This document shows positions 27,201 through 36,564 of a DNA stretch of 64,000 nt, in pieces. Position 1 is the first letter of the stretch. Every line of letters begins with the position of its first letter. Origin of the DNA: an uncultured Prevotella sp. (GTDB lineage Bacteria > Bacteroidota > Bacteroidia > Bacteroidales > Bacteroidaceae); assembly GCA_937922435.1 (NCBI GenBank), contig CAKZVT010000040.1, positions 139,169-203,168 on the forward strand, given 5' to 3'. Under the pieces are notes generated by a model. It was not told the DNA's origin, did no database searches, and saw nothing but the letters and a program-made list of their open reading frames with translations. Position numbers and translations under genes: made by a program.

Positions 27201-27667
27201 ATGTACGGATGGTCCAAGTCTACCCAATAACCCATCTTCTCCGTAAGGTCGCGCCATTCTGCGGTAAACTTCATCACATTCTCGCGACACTTACGGTTGT
27301 AATCCTCTACGGATATGTACTTGTCTGACTCCTTATTGTCTATGTCCGCCTTTGTTATGCCAAGCTCTTTCTCTACTCCAAGTTCTACAGGCAGGCCATG
27401 AGTATCCCATCCGGCCTTACGGTGAACCTGGTAACCCTTCATTGTCTTGTAGCGGTTGAACGTGTCCTTTATGGCGCGAGCCAACACATGATGTATGCCG
27501 GGATGGCCGTTTGCCGAGGGAGGACCCTCAAAGAATACAAACTGAGGACAGCCCTCACGCTCTGTAACTGACTTGCGAAACACATCATTCTTGCTCCACT
27601 CCTCTAACACCGACTTGTTTGTTGATGTCAAGTCGAGCCCTTTATGTTCGGCGAATTTGTTAGACAT
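24236..27667 (-). CDS. ileS: Isoleucyl-tRNA synthetase
   Basis: Charges tRNA-Ile; class I synthetase of 1143 residues. The HIGH-equivalent is GHPGIHH (about residues 55-61) and KMSKR is near residue 690. The large CP1 editing domain lies between them. The C-terminus lacks the zinc-finger Cys cluster of the E. coli enzyme and continues into a long helical and beta region, as in the eukaryote-like (type 2) IleRS. Type 2 enzymes are usually mupirocin-tolerant (family knowledge, not tested here). It has a canonical promoter and heads the DksA-like/lspA cluster. Confidence 0.97.
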   Translation of the reverse strand: MSNKFAEHKGLDLTSTNKSVLEEWSKNDVFRKSVTEREGCPQFVFFEGPPSANGHPGIHHVLARAIKDTFNRYKTMKGYQVHRKAGWDTHGLPVELGVEKELGITKADIDNKESDKYISVEDYNRKCRENVMKFTAEWRDLTEKMGYWVDLDHPYITYDNKYIETLWWLLKQLYDKGLLYKGYTIQPYSPAAGTGLSSHELNQPGCYRDVKDTTATVQFLMKDPKPEMTGWGKPYFMAWTTTPWTLAANSALCVGPNIDYVAVRTYNPYSGEPVTVVLAEVLLKSYFNQEGEGADLASYKKGDKVIPYNIVGHYKGTDLVGMHYEQLLPLISPMEDGAFRVIQGDYVTTEDGTGIVHIAPNFGADDALVAKKAGVPPIVLVDKKGNQRPVVDLTGKYYVVDDLDEAFVKNYVNVDAWNKYAGRYVKNAYDDTLTDKDETLDITICMDLKARGMAFKIEKHVHNYPHCWRTDKPILYYPLDSWFIRSTACKDKMVELNKTINWKPESTGTGRFGNWLENLNDWNLSRSRFWGTPLPVWRDEDGNETCIGSLEQLYGEIEKSVEAGFMPSNPLKDKGFVPGDYSQENYDRIDLHRPYVDNIILCSKTGKPMKRETDLIDVWFDSGSMPYAQIHYPFENADAVDKRTAFPADFINEGVDQTRGWFFTLHAIATMVFDSVAFKNVISSGLVLDAKGNKMSKRLGNAVDPFDTIEKYGADAVRFYMLTNSSPWDNLKFDPNGVDEVRRKFFGTLYNTYSFFSLYANVDGFDYSQEEIPVAERLEIDRWILSELNSLVKGVDCALADYEPTRAGRLIDAFVNDDLSNWYVRLNRKRFWGKEMDKDKLSAYETLYTCLETVARLLAPFSPFYADQLYMDLTRATGRGNKVSVHLDKFPEADDSLIDGDLEARMKMAQKITSMVLALRRKVNIKVRQPLQCIMIPAVDDIQKRRIEAVKSLIENEVNVKELKFVDGADVLVKKVKCNFRTMGKKFGKLMKGIAAQMDALGQADIVAFERTGEIQFDVEGQNVTVGLDDVEIINEDIPGWLVANDGNLTVALEVELNDELRNEGMARELINRIQNLRKDCGLEITDRVNVSISPDDRVKAAVDSFSDYIKGQVLADSITIVKNGGHEVDLDGFNVRIDVTKA

Positions 27668-27702
27668 ATATTTTTTCGTTTATATCTATAATATTTGAGG
27701 CG

Positions 27703-27734
27703 CAAAGTTAAGTAAAAAAAACCGTCATACCAAA
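27703..27734 (-). promoter_or_regulatory. ileS promoter
   Basis: Minus strand: TTTG (27731-27734), exactly 20 bp, TAACTTTG (27703-27710). Consensus Bacteroidota promoter, 36 bp upstream of the ileS start. Confidence 0.75.
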
Positions 27735-27813
27735 AACTTTGCTTAAAACTTTGATTACTGCGCCACGACTAAAGGTCAGAGACACTGCAAAACAAGACAC
27801 ACAGTAACAGAAT

Positions 27814-27852
27814 AAAAGGGGAGCAACGGAAAAACCATTGCTCCCCCTTTTA
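27814..27852 (-). terminator. Terminator after the glycogen operon
   Basis: AAAAGGGGAGCAA (27814-27826) pairs with the complement at 27838-27851, with one bulged C. It has a T-rich flank on both sides and begins 26 bp past the glgP stop. Confidence 0.85.
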
Positions 27853-27877
27853 TTTCAGAAAATCATCTCGTTACGTA

Positions 27878-30433
27878 TTAAATCCACTTGACATAGCAGA
27901 AATCCTGACGATGCGGCAGGTTGTCATTCTTGGGATACATCCTGACTGCAGTACGGTATGTACCAGCTTCCGAAGCCTCAACTACTGCCTCAAATGTATA
28001 CAAGTTGCCCTCATGACCTATAAGTCTGAATGGGAACACATTGGAGATACGCTCTGCACCATCCTTATCGGTTGTCACCGACACAAATTCGAGACCAACA
28101 GCGTCGTTGAGTCCTTGCTCGTCGATTACGTACTTAATCTTGTACTCCACACCTGTTTCCATACCTGTAACCGGCATGGTGGTCTCTTTTGATACTACAG
28201 CTATCGCATCCCAACGTTCAGCCACAGTTTCTTTCCACTGGGCTATATCCTTTGCCAATCGGTTGCCATCGGCAGAAAGTTTCTTGAAACGCGCAGCCTG
28301 CTTGGTATAGAACTTGCTGTAATAGTCGTCAAGTTGCCGCTTCATCGTGTAATGCGGAGCAATAGTAGCTATAGAATTCTTGATTACATTTATCCAACCT
28401 TCGCTATAGCCCTTTTCATTCTTGTTATAATATAAAGGTATGATTTCGTTCTCAAGAAGGCCATAGATAGTAGCTGCATCAAGCTGGTCTTGATAACCTT
28501 GGTTCTTATATGTACGTTTCTCGGTCAACGCCCAACCTGCGCCCTCGCGATAGCCTTCAAGCCACCATCCATCAAGCACAGACAGGTTGACAACACCGTT
28601 CATCTCAGCCTTCTCACCCGACGTACCTGAAGCTTCAAGAGGACGTGTCGGAGTGTTCATCCAAATATCAACACCTGAAACAAGGCGACGTGCGAGCTGC
28701 ATATCATAATCCTCAAGGAAAATAATCTTACCTAAGAACTCTGGACGCTGACTTATTTCAAAGATTTTCTTGATAAGTCCCTGGCCGGCACCATCTGCCG
28801 GATGCGCTTTTCCAGCAAAGAGGAACTGCACAGGATGGTCGGGATTGTTGACGATTTTAGCCAAACGGTCAAGGTCGGTAAATAGCAGGTGCGCACGCTT
28901 ATATGTTGCAAAACGGCGGCAGAAGCCAATCATAAGTGCATTGGGATTAATCTTCTCCAACAATGATACGACTCGTGCCGGGTCTCCTTGGTTTTTCAAC
29001 CATGTCTCACGGAACTTGTCGCGTATATAATCGGTAAGTTTCTTCTTCAATGCCATACGTGTGTCCCAAATCACCTCGTCGGGAACATTGTAGATAGCGT
29101 GCCATATGCTCTCATTGCTTTGGTCCGCCATAAACGACGCGTCAAAATACTTAGCATACAGCTTACGCCACTCTGTAGCCGCCCACGTGGGGAAATGTAC
29201 GCCATTGGTAACGTAACCAACATGGTTTTCCTCCGGATAGTAGCCCTTCCATATGCCTGAAAACATCTTTTGGCTAACCCAACCGTGCAATTTGCTCACA
29301 CCATTGACTTCTTGACAGGTGTTGCAAGCAAAGGTAGACATACAGAACTTCTCGCCATGGTCGTCGGGATTGGTACGTCCCATGCCGATGAACTCATCCC
29401 ATGTGATACCGAGTATTGAAGGATAGCCTCCCATATACTTGCCGAAAAGACCTTCATCGAAATAGTCATGGCCTGCAGGTACCGGAGTGTGCACGGTATA
29501 AAGCGAAGACGCGCGCACAAGCTCAAGTGCCTGATTGAATGTCAACCCACCCTGTACATAATCGCAAAGACGTTGCAGATTACATAAAGCGGCATGGCCT
29601 TCATTGCAGTGATATATGTCTTTCTTTATGCCAAGTTTCTTCAGCGCGAGCATTCCGCCTATGCCGAGCAGGATTTCCTGCTTAAGACGGTTCTCCCAGT
29701 CTCCGCCGTAAAGAGAGTGTGTGATGGGTTTGTCAAAATCAGAATTCATCTCATTGTCTGTATCAAGAAGATACAACTTGATGCGTCCTACATTCACACG
29801 CCAAACATATGCGTGAACAAGATAATTGGCGTATGGGACGTCTACAACCACAGGGTTGCCATCAGCGTCGAGCTGACGCTCGACGGGCAACGAGTTGAAA
29901 TTCTGCGCCTCATAATTAGCTATCTGCTGACCGTCCATACTAAGCGACTGCTTGAAATAGCCGTAACGGTAGAGGAAGCCTACGCCGCACATGTCGACAT
30001 TGCTGTCAGACGCCTCCTTGAGATAATCGCCAGCAAGCATGCCAAGACCGCCAGAATAAATCTTAAGCACCTGATTGATGCCATACTCCATGCTGAAGTA
30101 TGCCACAGAGGGGCGCTTCTTGTCGGGCTTGACATCCATGTATTTACGAAACTTGGAGTATATGTCCTTGACATTTTTCATTATTGCCTTGTCACGCACT
30201 ATCTCCTCCTTACGGTCATAGCTAAGGCGCTCAAGCAACAACACTGGGCTGTGGCCCACCTCCTCGTAAAGTTCCTCGTCGAGGCTTCTCCACAAGTCAC
30301 GGGCCTCATAATTCCAGGCCCACCACATATTGTGAGCCAGTTCGTCCAAACATTTAAGCTGTTCGGGCAATCTTGACTTTACTGTCGTTTCCCTCCATTG
30401 TGGGGCGTTGACGTAATCGGCTTTAATCTTCAT
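27878..30433 (-). CDS. glgP: Alpha-glucan (glycogen) phosphorylase
   Basis: Releases glucose-1-phosphate from alpha-1,4-glucan using pyridoxal phosphate. At 851 residues it belongs to the GT35 subfamily with an N-terminal DUF3417 region (ELAHNMWWAWNYEARDLW, residues 33-50). The core includes YGINQVLKIYSGGLGMLAGD and the PLP-lysine region EASGTSGEKAEMNGVVNLSVLDGWW, with Lys near residue 608. The gene follows glycogen synthase by 33 bp and ends at a strong terminator. Synthesis and breakdown genes are thus co-transcribed, while branching and debranching enzymes are not in the window. Confidence 0.94.
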   Translation of the reverse strand: MKIKADYVNAPQWRETTVKSRLPEQLKCLDELAHNMWWAWNYEARDLWRSLDEELYEEVGHSPVLLLERLSYDRKEEIVRDKAIMKNVKDIYSKFRKYMDVKPDKKRPSVAYFSMEYGINQVLKIYSGGLGMLAGDYLKEASDSNVDMCGVGFLYRYGYFKQSLSMDGQQIANYEAQNFNSLPVERQLDADGNPVVVDVPYANYLVHAYVWRVNVGRIKLYLLDTDNEMNSDFDKPITHSLYGGDWENRLKQEILLGIGGMLALKKLGIKKDIYHCNEGHAALCNLQRLCDYVQGGLTFNQALELVRASSLYTVHTPVPAGHDYFDEGLFGKYMGGYPSILGITWDEFIGMGRTNPDDHGEKFCMSTFACNTCQEVNGVSKLHGWVSQKMFSGIWKGYYPEENHVGYVTNGVHFPTWAATEWRKLYAKYFDASFMADQSNESIWHAIYNVPDEVIWDTRMALKKKLTDYIRDKFRETWLKNQGDPARVVSLLEKINPNALMIGFCRRFATYKRAHLLFTDLDRLAKIVNNPDHPVQFLFAGKAHPADGAGQGLIKKIFEISQRPEFLGKIIFLEDYDMQLARRLVSGVDIWMNTPTRPLEASGTSGEKAEMNGVVNLSVLDGWWLEGYREGAGWALTEKRTYKNQGYQDQLDAATIYGLLENEIIPLYYNKNEKGYSEGWINVIKNSIATIAPHYTMKRQLDDYYSKFYTKQAARFKKLSADGNRLAKDIAQWKETVAERWDAIAVVSKETTMPVTGMETGVEYKIKYVIDEQGLNDAVGLEFVSVTTDKDGAERISNVFPFRLIGHEGNLYTFEAVVEASEAGTYRTAVRMYPKNDNLPHRQDFCYVKWI

Positions 30434-30466
30434 AATTTATCAATGTTCTATGTTGTTTTCAGTAAA

Positions 30467-32128
30467 TCAGTTCTGACAACGCGCTTCCGCCTTGCGCAAT
30501 GCATAATCATATGCCTGGTAATAATACTTGATGAAATTACTCCAAAGAGCTTTCCTTGATAGCTTCTCGGCGTTGTCGCGCGATTTCTTGACATCAGCCG
30601 CAGCGAGGTTGGAAAACTCTGTCACGGTGTCCTTTATTTTGTCGGCAACTTCCGAATAGTTATAATCTGTGCGATGGATTACCTTCACACCGTCAATAAT
30701 CTCACCGTTATGGCCTATTTCCGAATTAGCCCAAAGCCCAAAACCTGCAAGGTCTGATGTTATACATGGTACTTTAAAGGCAATTGCCTCCAGTGGCGTG
30801 TACCCCCATGGTTCATAATAAGACGGATATATGCAGAGGTCATTGCCTAACACAAGGTCATAGTACTTCATATTGAACACACCATCGTTACCATTAAGAT
30901 AACACGGCAGGAAGATAAGCTTCACGTTGTCTTCTCCACGGTTGTTCATGTCAAGGTGCTTCATCATATCAAGCACGTTGTCATGGCTCATGTTATGAAG
31001 CCAATGGGTTATCATCGGAACGTGCAACGGCTTGTCGTACTTTTGACCAGACTCAACACGCGACACCAAGTCCTGACGGGGCTCTCCAACCCAGCCTGGC
31101 ACTTCTATAAATGCAAGTATCTTCTTACCGAGACGGCTGTCACGCTTCAGGCGGTTCATCGCCTCAATATAAACATCAACACCTTTGTTTCTGAATTCGT
31201 ACCGTCCACTGGTTGACACAATCAACGTATCATCGTCATCAAGTTCGACTCCAAGCAAAGCGTTGGCCACCTCGAAGATACGCTTACGCGCAGCCTTACG
31301 TTTCTTTGTAAATTGAACACCTTTGGGAACGAAATCGTTTTCAAAGCCATTGGGAAGAACGAAGTCTGCTTCCTTGTCAAGCAATTCCTTGCATTCGTTG
31401 GCCGTAATCTGGCTCACAGTGGTGAAACAGTCTGCATAACGGGCGGTCTGCTTTTCTATCGAATGCTTGCTCTGCATATTCAACTCGCCAGCCATCTGGT
31501 CGCCGTTATACGCAAACAAATAGTCGTATAATGGCTTGTTATTGCCAGCGATACTTCGCCCTATGCTTGTGGCGTGAGTTGTGAACAATGTTGCCACTTT
31601 GGGTAACTTGTTGTTTATGTAAAGCAGACCGAGCCCTGTCATCCATTCGTTACCGTGATAGATGACTTTTTTTGTATCGTCCAGATAAAAATTATAGAAG
31701 CTTTCTACAACCTTGGCCGCCCCATAAGAAAACATCGAGGCTTCATCGTAATCACCATAAGCATGGAGACTGTCTACTCCATAATGCTCCCATAGCCAAG
31801 TATAGATATCGTTTTTATCCTTATAATATTGACTGAAATCCACCAATACGGCTATAGGTTCCCCCGGTACACACCAACGACCGAGCCTTACGATAAGTCC
31901 CTCATCTTGAGCCTGCGTTTTCCACTCCTTCAACAACCCGTCGTCTTCCTTGAAATAAAGGCTGTTGGCATTACCTAAATCAGGCCCGATGAATATTATT
32001 CTATCCTTAAATGCGTCTTGTAATGTCTTTGCGCGTGTTGAGAGCACTGTATATATGCCACCAACCTTGTTGCAAACTTCCCAACTCGATTCAAATATAT
32101 AGTCAGGAGTCAATAATCCTCTTGCCAT
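30467..32128 (-). CDS. Glycogen synthase, GT3 (eukaryote-like) family
   Basis: Elongates alpha-1,4-glucan from a nucleotide-glucose donor. The start region (DYIFESSWEVCNKVGGIYTVLSTRAKTL) and the later PSYYEPWGYTPLEA motif belong to the GT3 family of fungi and animals rather than bacterial GT5 GlgA. The open frame extends to 32290, but the ATG at 32128 gives a 553-residue protein starting just before the conserved domain, with a promoter immediately upstream; the 54 extra codons are unlike protein sequence. UDP-glucose is the usual donor for GT3 enzymes (family knowledge). First gene of the pair with the phosphorylase. Confidence 0.92.
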   Translation of the reverse strand: MARGLLTPDYIFESSWEVCNKVGGIYTVLSTRAKTLQDAFKDRIIFIGPDLGNANSLYFKEDDGLLKEWKTQAQDEGLIVRLGRWCVPGEPIAVLVDFSQYYKDKNDIYTWLWEHYGVDSLHAYGDYDEASMFSYGAAKVVESFYNFYLDDTKKVIYHGNEWMTGLGLLYINNKLPKVATLFTTHATSIGRSIAGNNKPLYDYLFAYNGDQMAGELNMQSKHSIEKQTARYADCFTTVSQITANECKELLDKEADFVLPNGFENDFVPKGVQFTKKRKAARKRIFEVANALLGVELDDDDTLIVSTSGRYEFRNKGVDVYIEAMNRLKRDSRLGKKILAFIEVPGWVGEPRQDLVSRVESGQKYDKPLHVPMITHWLHNMSHDNVLDMMKHLDMNNRGEDNVKLIFLPCYLNGNDGVFNMKYYDLVLGNDLCIYPSYYEPWGYTPLEAIAFKVPCITSDLAGFGLWANSEIGHNGEIIDGVKVIHRTDYNYSEVADKIKDTVTEFSNLAAADVKKSRDNAEKLSRKALWSNFIKYYYQAYDYALRKAEARCQN

Positions 32129-32152
32129 ACTACTTCTTAAAATAGACGGCTG

Positions 32153-32182
32153 CAAAGATACAAAATTTTGTGTAGCCGCAAA
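32153..32182 (-). promoter_or_regulatory. Glycogen operon promoter
   Basis: Minus strand: TTTG (32179-32182), 18 bp, TATCTTTG (32153-32160). Spacing is slightly short but position is ideal, 25 bp before the chosen start, and it supports the internal ATG. Confidence 0.6.
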
Positions 32183-32280
32183 CCTTGCAGATGCAAATTT
32201 TAACAAAATCACACGCTTTCTTGATATATGCGAATACTTTGCATGCGGTAAAGCATCTTTACAATAAGCAGTAAACTGGA

Positions 32281-32316
32281 AACAAAGCAAGGGCGACCGT
32301 TAATGGCCGCCCTTGC
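32281..32316 (-). terminator. Terminator after mutAB
   Basis: GCAAGGGCG (32287-32295) pairs with CGCCCTTGC (32308-32316), extended by a GG/CC pair. On the minus strand it is followed by TTTGTTT. It lies 38 bp past the mutB stop. Confidence 0.78.
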
Positions 32317-32353
32317 CGCAACATTTATTACGGGAAACGCGCTTCCCGAATTG

Positions 32354-34498
32354 TTACTTGTCAAGCAAGATGTTCATCATTTCGCAAGCGTCCTTGGCAA
32401 CAGACGTACCCGGTCCGAATATGGCAGCAACGCCAGCCTTATAGAGGAAATCATAATCCTGTGCAGGGATGACACCTCCAGCTATGACCATTATGTCCTC
32501 GCGGCCAAGTTTCTTCAGCTCTTCAATAAGCTGTGGGATGAGCGTCTTGTGGCCTGCAGCCAGCGAACTTGCCCCGACGATGTGCACGTCGTTCTCAACA
32601 GCCTCTCGCGCAGCCTCGGCTGGTGTCTGGAACAGCGGTCCCATGTCAACGTCGAAACCGCAGTCTGCATATCCTGTAGCAACGACTTTGGCACCACGGT
32701 CATGTCCGTCCTGTCCCATCTTTGCGATGAAGATACGCGGACGGCGGCCTTCCTTCTTTGCAAACTCTTCTGTCAACTCGCAGGCTTTCTTGTAGTCTGG
32801 GTCGTTTTTACTTTCTGATGAATACACGCCTGATATTGTCCTAATTACTGCTTTATAACGGCCTACTACCTTTTCGCAGGCATCACTTATTTCTCCAAGT
32901 GTACAACGTGCCTTAGCACACTCAACGGCAAGCTCGAGAAGGTTGCCTTCGCCTGTACGCACGCACTCTGTGAGAGCGTCGAGCGTCTGCTGCACCTTGG
33001 CATTGTCGCGCGAGGCACGCAGCTTGGCAAGACCTTCCTCCTGCTCCTTGCGCACAGCAGAGTTGTCCACCTCCAAGATGTCGATGGGGTCTTCATGGTC
33101 GAGACGGTACTTGTTCGTACCTACGATGGTCTGTACACCGCTGTCGATACGCGCCTGAGTGCGTGCTGCGGCTTCCTCGATGCGCATCTTGGGCACGCCT
33201 GTCTCGATGGCCTTTGCCATACCACCAAGTTTCTCGATTTCCTGAATATGCTCCCAAGCCTTTTGCGCCAACTCGTTGGTAAGACTCTCCACGTAATATG
33301 AGCCGGCCCACGGGTCAATGTGCTTGCAGATTTTCGTCTCGTTCTGAATGTATATCTGGGTGTTACGCGCAATACGTGCCGAGAAGTCGGTAGGCAGCGC
33401 GATGGCCTCGTCAAGAGCGTTGGTGTGCAGGCTTTGCGTATGACCGAGGGCTGCGGTCATGGCCTCTATACATGTACGGCCAACGTTGTTGAACGGGTCT
33501 TGCTCTGTAAGCGACCAGCCTGACGTCTGCGAGTGTGTACGCAGCATGAGCGACTTCGGGTTCTTCGGATGGAACTGCTCAATGACCTTGGCCCAAAGCA
33601 TGCGTGCGGCACGCATCTTGGCAACTTCCATAAAGTGGTTCATCGAAATGCCCCAGAAGAACGACAGGCGCGGAGCGAACGCGTCAATGTCAATGCCTGC
33701 ATTCACACCGGCACGCACATACTCAAGTCCGTCGGCAATGGTGTACGCCAACTCAATGTCAGCCGTAGCTCCAGCCTCCTGCATGTGGTAGCCGGAGATG
33801 GAGATAGAGTTGAACTTAGGCATGAACTTCGACGTGTAAGCGAAGATGTCGCTGATTATTCTCATCGAGAATGCCGGCGGATATATATAGGTGTTGCGCA
33901 CCATAAACTCCTTCAGGATGTCATTCTGAATGGTACCTGCCATCTCTTCAAGCTTTGCCCCCTGCTCGAGTCCGGCCACGATGTAGAACGCCATGATGGG
34001 CAGCACCGCACCGTTCATCGTCATTGACACAGACATCTTGTTCAACGGAATGCCGTTGAACAGCACCTTCATGTTCTCCACCGAGCAGATTGAAACGCCG
34101 GCCTTGCCAACGTCGCCGATTACACGTGCGTTGTCAGGGTCGTACCCGCGGTGTGTCGGAAGGTCGAACGCCACCGACAAGCCTTTTTGTCCGCTGGCAA
34201 GGTTGCGGCGGTAGAACGCGTTGCTCTCTTCCGCCGTAGAGAAGCCTGCATACTGGCGTATTGTCCACGGACGGAACGGATACATCATGCTGTACGGGCC
34301 GCGCAGGAACGGCGGCAGACCTGCCGTATAGTCAAGATGCTCCATTCCTTCAAGGTCTTCTTTCGTGTACGCCGGCTTAACCATTATGTGCTCCGGTGTC
34401 TTCCAGTCGGGAGCTATGTTGTTGTCTTTCTGCCATTTAGCCCCGTCTGAAGCCTTTATGCCGGAAAATATGTTGACGTCGTTGAAATTCTTTCTCAT
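32354..34498 (-). CDS. mutB: Methylmalonyl-CoA mutase, large (catalytic) subunit
   Basis: Adenosylcobalamin-dependent interconversion of succinyl-CoA and (R)-methylmalonyl-CoA, the key step in propionate formation by Bacteroidales. The 714-residue protein has the TIM-barrel domain (RPWTIRQYAGFSTAEESNAFYRRNLASGQKGLSVAFDLPTHRG region) and a C-terminal B12 domain with the DxHxxG motif (QDGHDRGAK, near residue 600). Its start overlaps the stop of mutA by 4 bp (ATGA), ensuring coupled synthesis of the heterodimer. No cobalamin riboswitch is evident upstream of the operon. Confidence 0.97.
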   Translation of the reverse strand: MRKNFNDVNIFSGIKASDGAKWQKDNNIAPDWKTPEHIMVKPAYTKEDLEGMEHLDYTAGLPPFLRGPYSMMYPFRPWTIRQYAGFSTAEESNAFYRRNLASGQKGLSVAFDLPTHRGYDPDNARVIGDVGKAGVSICSVENMKVLFNGIPLNKMSVSMTMNGAVLPIMAFYIVAGLEQGAKLEEMAGTIQNDILKEFMVRNTYIYPPAFSMRIISDIFAYTSKFMPKFNSISISGYHMQEAGATADIELAYTIADGLEYVRAGVNAGIDIDAFAPRLSFFWGISMNHFMEVAKMRAARMLWAKVIEQFHPKNPKSLMLRTHSQTSGWSLTEQDPFNNVGRTCIEAMTAALGHTQSLHTNALDEAIALPTDFSARIARNTQIYIQNETKICKHIDPWAGSYYVESLTNELAQKAWEHIQEIEKLGGMAKAIETGVPKMRIEEAAARTQARIDSGVQTIVGTNKYRLDHEDPIDILEVDNSAVRKEQEEGLAKLRASRDNAKVQQTLDALTECVRTGEGNLLELAVECAKARCTLGEISDACEKVVGRYKAVIRTISGVYSSESKNDPDYKKACELTEEFAKKEGRRPRIFIAKMGQDGHDRGAKVVATGYADCGFDVDMGPLFQTPAEAAREAVENDVHIVGASSLAAGHKTLIPQLIEELKKLGREDIMVIAGGVIPAQDYDFLYKAGVAAIFGPGTSVAKDACEMMNILLDK

Positions 34499-36357
34499 TT
34501 TATTCCCAATTTAGCGTTATACTCTTTCAATGTCTCAAGCACGTTGCAACGCACGTGGATAAAGTTCTCTATGCCTGCGGCCTTGAGGTCGTCCATGCAG
34601 GCCGGCGCTCCGGCTACCACGAACATGGCGCGGCCGTCAAGATACTTGAACGCCGGAACGGCATACTCGGCATACTCGTCGTCGCTTGAACACAATACAA
34701 CGATGTCGGCACCGGCCTTCAATGCCGCGTCAACACCTTCCTCTACAGTCTTGAAGCCAAGGTTGTCAATAACCTTGTAACCAGCACAGGCAAGGAAATT
34801 GCAGCTGAACTGGGCACGTGCCTGGCGCATGGCGAGGTTGCCTATAGTAAGCATAAACGCAACTGGAACTTTCCCGCTCTCTTCCACCTTCAGGCGCAAG
34901 TCCTCGTAATCGGCGGCAAGACGCGTGGTCTCGATGGCCTTGAAGGCTGCCTCGTGGTCGTGTCCGCCTCCGCACTGGCATGTACAGCCAAGCGGACGCT
35001 TGCCGTCTGACTTCTCCGTAAAGTTGGGGAACTGGTTTGTTCCGAGGATGAACTCCTTGCGCTTTGCTGCCGCCTCGTGGCGCTTTGCGTTCGTTGCGTT
35101 GATATCATCCTGAACAACACCTTTTTTCGAAGCCTCGAGGAAACCGCCCTCAGACTCCACTTTGAGAAAGATTTTCCAGCCCTCGTTGGCGAGTGACGTT
35201 GTAAGTTCCTCAACAAAATAGCTGCCTGCTGCAGGGTCAACCACCTTATCGAAGTGGCTTTCCTCCTTAAGCAGCAGCTGCTGGTTGCGCGCAAGACGCT
35301 CCGAGAAGTCGTTGGGAGTCTCGTAAGCGGCATCGAACGGGGTAACGACAATCGAATGCACGCCGGCCAAAGCCGCGCTCATCGACTCTGTCTGCGAACG
35401 CAGCAGGTTGACATAGCTGTCAAAAATGGTCATGTTGTACTTTGACGTTACGGCGTTGACGCACATCATGCACGAAGCGTCCGACTTAGGCTCGTACTGC
35501 TTGACAATCTCCGCCCAAAGCAAACGTGCCGCACGGAACTTGGCGATTTCCATGAAAAAGTTTTCAGAAATGCCCATGTTGAATGTCAACTTGCTTGCCG
35601 CAAGGTCAACATCCACACCTGCCTCGACAAGCATGTTAAGATACTCGTTGCCCCAAGCCATTGCGTATCCGAGTTCCTGCACGATGTATGCGCCTGAATT
35701 GTTGAGAGCAACGGCGTTTACGGAGATACAGCGGAAGCGCGGATAATCCTTCAAAGCGTCGACAAGCTGCGGAGCAAGCGCAAGTATGGGGGTTGTGTCA
35801 TGTCCCTTCATGACGATTTTCTCCATCGGGTCCCAGTCAAGAGAACCACACACCTTGGCCTTGTCGTACCCTTTCTTGTCGAAATAAGCGGCGAGCAGGC
35901 GGGCCAACTCAAGCGTGTGACGCTTGCAAGTATTGAAGTTCAACTCAACAGCCTCGCAGTCAATGCCATCAAGCAGTTCCTCGACAAAAGCCTCGTCCAC
36001 ACAAGAACCCGGGAACTTGAAACCTACAGAATCGACACCCCTGCTGATGATGTCGAGAGCCTTGGCATTGGCAGCCTTGGCATCATCGGCAACTATGTCC
36101 TGACGGACATACCAGCAGTTGCAAGCCTTCTTGTTGCCTCTTACATAGGGGAACTCGCCTGGCAGAGCGTCGGGAGTGTTGAGTTTCAACACGTCTTCCC
36201 TCAGATAAAACGGCGGCACATCAAAACCTTCGTTAGTCCGCCAAACCAAACGTTTGTTGAAATCAGCGCCTTTAAGGTCAACTTGAATCTTGTCAAGCCA
36301 TTCCTGACGTGTAGGCGCCTTGAACTCGCTAAAGAGTTTTTCTTTACAGTTTGACAT
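34495..36357 (-). CDS. mutA: Methylmalonyl-CoA mutase, small subunit
   Basis: Non-catalytic partner of MutB. It is homologous along its length but lacks the B12-binding DxHxxG, as expected (the corresponding segment reads LCSSDDEYAEYAVPAF). The frame is open to 36522, but residue 56 (ATG at 36357, MSNCKEKLFSEFKAPTRQEW) matches the family N-terminus and gives 620 residues. The upstream extension lies in array-containing intergenic DNA. It is the first gene of mutAB, divergent from the aspT-like gene across a 547-bp gap. Confidence 0.94.
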   Translation of the reverse strand: MSNCKEKLFSEFKAPTRQEWLDKIQVDLKGADFNKRLVWRTNEGFDVPPFYLREDVLKLNTPDALPGEFPYVRGNKKACNCWYVRQDIVADDAKAANAKALDIISRGVDSVGFKFPGSCVDEAFVEELLDGIDCEAVELNFNTCKRHTLELARLLAAYFDKKGYDKAKVCGSLDWDPMEKIVMKGHDTTPILALAPQLVDALKDYPRFRCISVNAVALNNSGAYIVQELGYAMAWGNEYLNMLVEAGVDVDLAASKLTFNMGISENFFMEIAKFRAARLLWAEIVKQYEPKSDASCMMCVNAVTSKYNMTIFDSYVNLLRSQTESMSAALAGVHSIVVTPFDAAYETPNDFSERLARNQQLLLKEESHFDKVVDPAAGSYFVEELTTSLANEGWKIFLKVESEGGFLEASKKGVVQDDINATNAKRHEAAAKRKEFILGTNQFPNFTEKSDGKRPLGCTCQCGGGHDHEAAFKAIETTRLAADYEDLRLKVEESGKVPVAFMLTIGNLAMRQARAQFSCNFLACAGYKVIDNLGFKTVEEGVDAALKAGADIVVLCSSDDEYAEYAVPAFKYLDGRAMFVVAGAPACMDDLKAAGIENFIHVRCNVLETLKEYNAKLGIK

Positions 36358-36483
36358 AAAATCTTTTAATAATAAATAGTATATACCATAACAGTCAAAA
36401 TCCACATGTATTCCATCTGCTCCACCCTGCTTACGGACGCACAGCCCGTCATCCGGCAGCACACATGCCCTACGCAGTTCTGC

Positions 36484-36564
36484 AAAAGGCCGTCTTTCGG
36501 ATTGCCAAAGGCGGCCTTTCATGCGCTAAAAGACGGCCTTTCGCCATGCAAAACGCCACCTTTT
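36484..36564. repeat. 22-bp phased palindrome array D (4 units)
   Basis: Centres are 36491, 36513, 36535 and 36557, exactly 22 bp apart. Cores are AAAAGGCCGTCTTTC, CAAAGGCGGCCTTTC, AAAAGACGGCCTTTC and AAAACGCCACCTTTT. Units 1 and 3 are near-complementary. It lies in the divergent mutA/aspT gap (36358-36904). The rest of the gap holds only A/T-rich DNA and a -7 box TACTTTTG at 36877-36884 for the + strand gene. Confidence 0.87.
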